From Hevea brasiliensis (Eukaryota > Streptophyta > Magnoliopsida > Malpighiales > Euphorbiaceae): a stretch of 64,000 nt of DNA. The notes below the pieces were generated by a model. The model was not told the origin of the DNA and made no database searches. It saw only the letters and a program-made list of their open reading frames with translations. A program made the position numbers and the translations under genes. This document shows positions 59,452-64,000 of the stretch, in pieces; positions within the stretch are counted from its first letter, which is position 1; each line of letters starts with the position of its first letter. The stretch is taken from contig NC_079499.1 of NCBI RefSeq assembly GCF_030052815.1, forward strand, positions 86,963,183 through 87,027,182. The letters run 5' to 3'.

Positions 59452-62400
59452 CTAGGCCTTTGCTTCTTCGTACCCACTCCTTGTCATTATTTTGGCTACC
59501 ATAGCCATAGCCCCTCCATTTCCTGAGATGGTTTCTTGTAACTCGAGGGCTTGGAAGGAGCTTTCCAATGACTCCTCAGCTGCCTCCACATAAGGAAGTG
59601 ATTGTGGCTTGGTGACTAGCAAGGCCTCCTCTCCTTTCACTGTGATGATTTTGCCATCCATGATGTATTTTATTTTCTGGTGCAGAGTTGAGGGAATGGC
59701 GTTCGAAGAATGGATCCAAGGCCTCCCCAGTAGCATAGTATAGGCAGGCTCAATGTTCATCACCTGGAATGTGACGTTGAAAGTGCATGCGCCAATCTGA
59801 AGCGGCAAGTCAATATCTCCCAACACTTCTCTTCTGGTACCGTCAAAGGCTCTTACCACCATAGCACTTTGACGTATGTCCGATTGGTCAACTGGCAACC
59901 TAGCTAAGGTAGCGCTAGGGAGTACATTGAGAGCTGACCCGTTATCAATAAGTACCTTGGCTACTATACAACCCTTACACTTCACTGTTACATGTAGAGC
60001 CTTAGTGTGCCTTAAACCCGCAGGGTCTATCTCGTCCTCCGAGAAAGTAACAAAACTGGATGCCTGGATTTGTCCCACTATCTTCTCAAACTGCCCCGGA
60101 GTAATGTCGGGGTTTACAAAGGCCTGATCCAGGATTCTCTGCACGGTTTGTCGGTGCACTTCCGAACTCAAGATCAGTGATAACAGCGAAATTCGGGCAG
60201 GTGTTTTCCTCAACTGCTCCACCACATCATACTCGCTCTGTTTCATTATTTGGGGCAGCAGTTCTTCCTCTTCTTTATGCTCAGCAGGCTCTGCTTCCTC
60301 TGTCTTCTCAACCTCCTCTTCGTTGTTCTTCAGTGACTCTCCCATTTTTACTTTCCCTTTTCTCTTTTCTTTTTCTTCTTTACTGTAACACCTCCCACTT
60401 CGAGTTATGAACTCGACCTCTTGCTTAAGGGAGGAGGGCTTTGTGGCAGTGACGGGTTGGGGATCGATCTGGGGAGTAGCACTGGTGGTAGGTCCAGCAT
60501 AAGTCATCTGAAAGTGTGCATGAGGAGTGAAACATGGCTTAGGAGGTGCCGGAGGTGAAGCAAGGCTAGGAGCCGGTGTACTGCTTGACGCTCCTTGAGT
60601 GAAGACTTGGAAATTGTAGTTCCAAGGTATGGCGTGGGTGTTGGTAACAGGGAGCTGAGATGGGGCTCGGATAACCGTTACTGGTGGTGAGGCTACCGGG
60701 GGTGAGAAAGTGATTCTGGGTTTAGGGGTGGGAGCATTTTGGCTATATCTAGTGGTATTCACTCCCTCTTCCATCTTCAACCTTGTCTGGCATCTCAGAA
60801 TCTTGAGAGACAATAAGTTCCGAACCTCTTGCCTGAATCCCTCACAGCCCTGCAGCTCGTGATCAGCTGCCCCTCCATGATAAGGACACCCCGTACTCTC
60901 TTCCAATCCCGCTACCTGAGGGCAGAGGTAGCCTTCCCTCATTGCCACAGCAAAAATTTCCTTAAAGTAAGGAACCAGCTTGTCTACTTCCAGCGTTGAT
61001 CCTTCTTCATCAGGCTCTATCATATTTACACCACTGCCTGCATTATGGTTAGGCAGTGGGTTTGAGGTAACATTGGGGAGGGAACCATTTCCCTCAATCT
61101 TCAACCACCCGTTTCTGATTAAAGCGTGCACTCTCCCCCTGAGTGCCCCGCAGTTATCGGTTGAGTGCCCTTGTGCCCCTCCATGATACTCACAACGGGC
61201 AGTGGTATCATACCACCTGGGGTATGGAGGCTGAATTGGATCTAGGGGAACTGGTACGATTAGGTTTATACCGACAAGGTATCGGTATATTTCACTGAGT
61301 GGGAGGGGAAGAGGTGGATCAGGGTTTCTTGGGGGTCTTGGGTTGTTTTGTCGTGGTCTTGGTTGAGCAGGAGGAGGAGGTGGTCTCGGTTGGTAATTTG
61401 TAGGTGGGGGATATTGTGGGCGCGGGTGTGGATAATTAGGGAAAGGAGGTGGAATGTTTGCGACTGTTTGGCCATGAGGGGGAGGATATGGCCGATAATT
61501 GTTTTGAGGTAGTGGAGAGTAATTATTCTGCCGGGTGACTGAATGGATATCACCCTCCTTTTTCTTGCCAAAATTGGCAGTTTTCTTTGCAGGGTTCTCA
61601 GCCAACTCCTGCAATCGTCCCATTTTTAGGTTGGCCTCTATTCTTTCACCAGCCTGTATGATGTCAGAGAAGCTGTTGGAAGTGTTCCCAATCATCAAGT
61701 TGAAGTAAGGGGCCTTCAAAGTTTCGATGAACAGAGAGCATAGCTCATTGTCGGTCACCGGGGGATGCACTTCTGCCGCCTTTTCTCTCCATCTCTGGGC
61801 ATATTCCTTGAAGCTTTCTCTGTCTTTCCGTACCAGGTTCTGGAGGTCCCTCCTTGTGGGGGCCACATCGCAGTTAAATTTGTACTGCTTTAAGAAGGCA
61901 TCAGCTAAATCCTTCCAGAGGCCTTGATTTGCTCCTGTCCAACTGAATACACCACCTCAAAGCTGCCCTTGAGAGGCTCTCATGAAAGAAGTGGATCAGC
62001 AGTCTATCGTCCTCTGTCAGAGCAGACATCTTGGCGATATAGGTGGCCAAGTGAATGCGAGGATCTGAATTCCCTGTGTACTTGTCGAAATCAGGGACCT
62101 TGAACTTGGGAGGCACCACCACATCGGGAACCAATCTAAGCGATGCCACGTCGACTGAACCATACATATTCAGCCCTTCAATTGCTCTCAATCTCTCCTC
62201 TAGAGCAGATAGTTTCTCACTTTCTTTTGACTTATTTTCTCCTCCCACTGCGTGGAATACTCCCCCAGTTGGGAGATGAGGGGTGAAGTGAATGGGAGGG
62301 ATTATATTTGAAGGGTATGGGTCGGTGTTTGGAACGGTTGGGTAATGAGAGTAAGGTAGGTCATTATTTGTGGTAACCGGATTGACAGTGATTGTCGGGT

Positions 62401-62638
62401 CCGGGATGGGAGACTGAAAGGTAAAAGAAGTTGAAGCTTGGTGAGGATCATTTGTTGTAGGAGGTGGAGGAGGTAGTGGTAGGCTAGGCTCTGCTGTGGG
62501 TTTATTCTGGGACATTTCCCTCATTAGTCTCATAAGTTCTGAGACCTGATCTTTCAATTCGGAAACTTGCCCCTGTAGGTTCTGTACTTGTTCCTGATCT
62601 TCCATTATCTTCTTTGTCCGAGATCTTGTTAAGTACAC
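59452..62638 (-). pseudogene. Element D gag and protease
   Basis: The N-terminal 245 codons (62638-61901) open with GTG by frame; the first ATG in frame gives MEDQEQVQNLQ. A heptad-like coiled coil and a proline-rich stretch lead to the gag domain (PPKFKVPDFDKYTGNSDP, HLATYIAKMS). A 1-base shift near 61935 moves to the 804-codon frame (NLVRKDRESFKEYAQRWREK). Then a long proline-rich segment, two knuckles of pattern C-x2-H-x5-H-x4-C (CEYHGGAQGHSTDNC, CPYHGGAADHELQGC), a glutamate/lysine-rich linker, and the protease: VLIDNGSALNVLPSATL and AYTMLLGRPWIH. D-N-G in place of D-S/T-G is usual for this lineage. The frame ends SGYEEAKA; pol needs another shift, and the junction reads GLGATL in the other frame. 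Confidence 0.9.
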
Positions 62639-63031
62639 TCGCTTGGGTTGAACCGTGTGCTTGGTCAGACTTGCCTTGTTTGAAGCAATATTGATTTCCT
62701 GTAAGGAGTAAAAAAAGAAAATTTTAAATGAACTTTGAATTTTGCAAAGAAACTAAAAGTCCTGGTCTGGACGAAGGATCTGATGGCATTTGAGAGCCAG
62801 TTGAAATCAGTAAAGGATAATCGCATCAATTTTATCATGGCATCGCTCGATAGTCATCGTGAATGATCGGATTGAATGCGCATTTATGATACCTGTCCAT
62901 ATAGTGCATTCAATTTTTCACATAACCCTAGCGAGGGAGTTCCTACGGGAGTCATATTATTCATTCACAAATTTACTAAACAATGGTCCAGAAATCATTT
63001 CATTAACTGAATAATTTATACATCGTATCCT
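62639..63031 (-). other. Spacer between ORF1 and gag of D, possible splice acceptor
   Basis: 393 bases without an ORF of its own. Sense strand has CTTTTTTTACTCCTTACAG at 62700-62718, a good plant 3' splice-site shape. The gag frame is open from just after it (NIASNKASLTKHTVQ...) although no ATG occurs before MEDQ. Splicing onto an upstream exon is possible but not shown. Confidence 0.4.
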
Positions 63032-64000
63032 CTACATTGGCCTAGGCTCTGGAAGGTTCTTTATAATAAGATGACATCTTCTGAGATACTCATATAACCT
63101 TTCTTCTTGCTTGGCAGGGTCGAATGCTTTGAGAGCATATTCGGATTCAGGTAATAGTTCTTGTTTTCCCTGTGCTATCATTCTTTCCAGCTGGTCAACA
63201 TTCTCTTTCAGTCCTTGATAGAGAGCAGCTTGTTTTTCTTTCTCTTTCCTTTCCTTATCACACTCTTTCAAGATATCGTTGATGAGTAGTGCCTGTTATT
63301 TTAATTCGAGCTTCTTCTTTTTGTTTTCCTGTTTATACTCTTCAACGAGCACCTCTTGGTATTTCATCTTTTCCTGAAGCTTACTATTCTGCACTTTTAC
63401 TTCTTTTACCTCAGCTTGGAGAGAGTCTTTTTCCTTTTCCCACTGTTCCTCTTGCTCTTCGAACCCCATCCTTACGGCCCTTGCCTCTTCCTTGAGCCTT
63501 CTCACTTTTCTTTTAAGTTTCTGCTGTTGGTCCTCCAACTGTTTTATTTGTTCTTGCAGTTGTGAGTTCTCGGTGTTTGCTTTTTGTAGTGAGTCAAGCA
63601 GACGATTATCAGCTTCTTCTAATAGGATGTTTTGGCGAGGGTTGCTATCCTCGAATTCTGTAGTTGAGTGTTCTCGGTCCCTGTTAGCTCTCCATTTAAG
63701 ATAATCGCCCGAGGCACTTAGGCCTTTAGGCGATCTCTCCATCAGAGTAATGTTTTCCCAAGACTTGCGAGCCAGTTTCAATCCTTCCTCTTCCTTGAGC
63801 TCATGGTAGAAGTGACTTTGGTGGTATTCTTCAATGTTGATCATGGACTGCGTTGAGCCAAACTGCCTCATTACCAATGCCGGAGTGTAACTTGTATATC
63901 CGGTTACTCCGATTAGGGATACCGACTGATTACCTCCCGTACCGATCAAAACGGGTTGGCCTAACGTCCACAGCTTCCTCCAATAGTAATCATGGCTATT
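63032..64000 (-). pseudogene. Element D ORF1, upstream of gag, C-terminal part
   Basis: The frame is open to the window edge; read from 64000 it gives DYYWRKLWTLGQPVLIG, then TGYTSYTPALVMRQFGSTQ, LARKSWENITLMERSPKGL and YLKWRANR. After that a long charged coiled coil runs to KKKKLELK, a TAA at 63296-63298, and in the same frame ECDKERKEKEKQ...ERLYEYLRRCHLIIKNLPEPRPM to 63032. It resembles the extra ORF1 proteins found before gag in Tat/Ogre elements (the LARKSWE...WRANR style of the plant DUF7745 group, from memory). Function is unknown; the coiled coil suggests self-association. The start lies outside the window. Confidence 0.75.

Larger units (their letters stand above)
47475..64000 (-). 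mobile_element. Element D, Tat/Ogre-like Ty3/gypsy retrotransposon, incomplete
   Basis: Minus strand, inserted in C's integrase at 47475. In sense order: ORF1 (64000-63032, runs off the window), gag-protease (62638-59452), pol with two RNase H domains and integrase without chromodomain (59440-55670), a 3' untranslated region with six hairpins and about 22 copies of a 60-bp repeat, polypurine tract, and a 5.9-kb 3' LTR. ORF1 before gag, dual RNase H, 3' repeats and very long LTRs are the marks of the Tat lineage, Ogre in particular. The full element must exceed 22 kb. Lesions are few: one TAA in ORF1, two frameshifts around gag-protease and two TAG in pol. Confidence 0.92.

Noticed and set aside
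56123..61571. Many plus-strand ORFs opposite D's gag and pol
   Set aside because: Shadows of the minus-strand coding frame.

Overview
The window is a block of nested LTR retrotransposons from a plant nuclear genome, very probably a eudicot; the species cannot be told from the sequence. I found no host gene, tRNA, rRNA or CRISPR. The evidence for a plant is a Ty3/gypsy Tat/Ogre-type element with two RNase H domains and extra ORFs, a Tekay/Del-like chromovirus family with LTRs of 3.4-4.7 kb, and Ty1/copia elements whose primer-binding sites match initiator tRNA-Met. Letters A-H below are my own labels.

Layout. 1-829 and 5551-6589: an AT-rich tandem array (unit about 0.57-0.65 kb), split by F, a solo LTR (830-5550, target duplication CAAAT). 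6590-17310: G, a chromovirus on the minus strand. Its 3' LTR (6590-8856 + 16100-17191) is split by E (8857-16094, duplication AATTA), a two-LTR element with only 355 bp between its LTRs; a scrap of G's pol follows at 17222-17310. 17311-25196: copia A (minus), inserted in G. 25197-41966: copia B (plus), same family as A and inserted in A's 5' LTR. B's own 5' LTR is split by H (26223-36149, duplication TAATT), a relative of E that keeps only a broken gag. 41967-47474: C, an old Tat-lineage element (minus) inserted in B's reverse transcriptase-RNase H region. 47475-64000: D, a younger Tat/Ogre-like element (minus) inserted in C's integrase; it runs off the window. The deepest nest is array < G < A < B < C < D.

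Function. Every coding region belongs to a retrotransposon: gag, protease, reverse transcriptase, RNase H and integrase. All have lesions. D is the best preserved, but its reverse transcriptase has Asn in place of the first catalytic Asp. D's 5.9-kb LTR carries, on the antisense strand and behind its own TATA box, a broken gene of the plant 'putative gypsy type transposon' (Transposase_28) family. E and H keep LTRs, primer-binding site and polypurine tract, the cis signals of non-autonomous elements.

Most unusual signal. The 3' untranslated regions of C and D, two clearly different Tat families, hold five and six copies of one hairpin design in the sense RNA: an outer stem of variable sequence, a one-sided AAAA bulge, a 2-4 bp CCY/RGG inner stem, and a loop that is usually a GNRA tetraloop. 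The outer arms change together, with compensating and G-U pairs, which points to selection on RNA structure.
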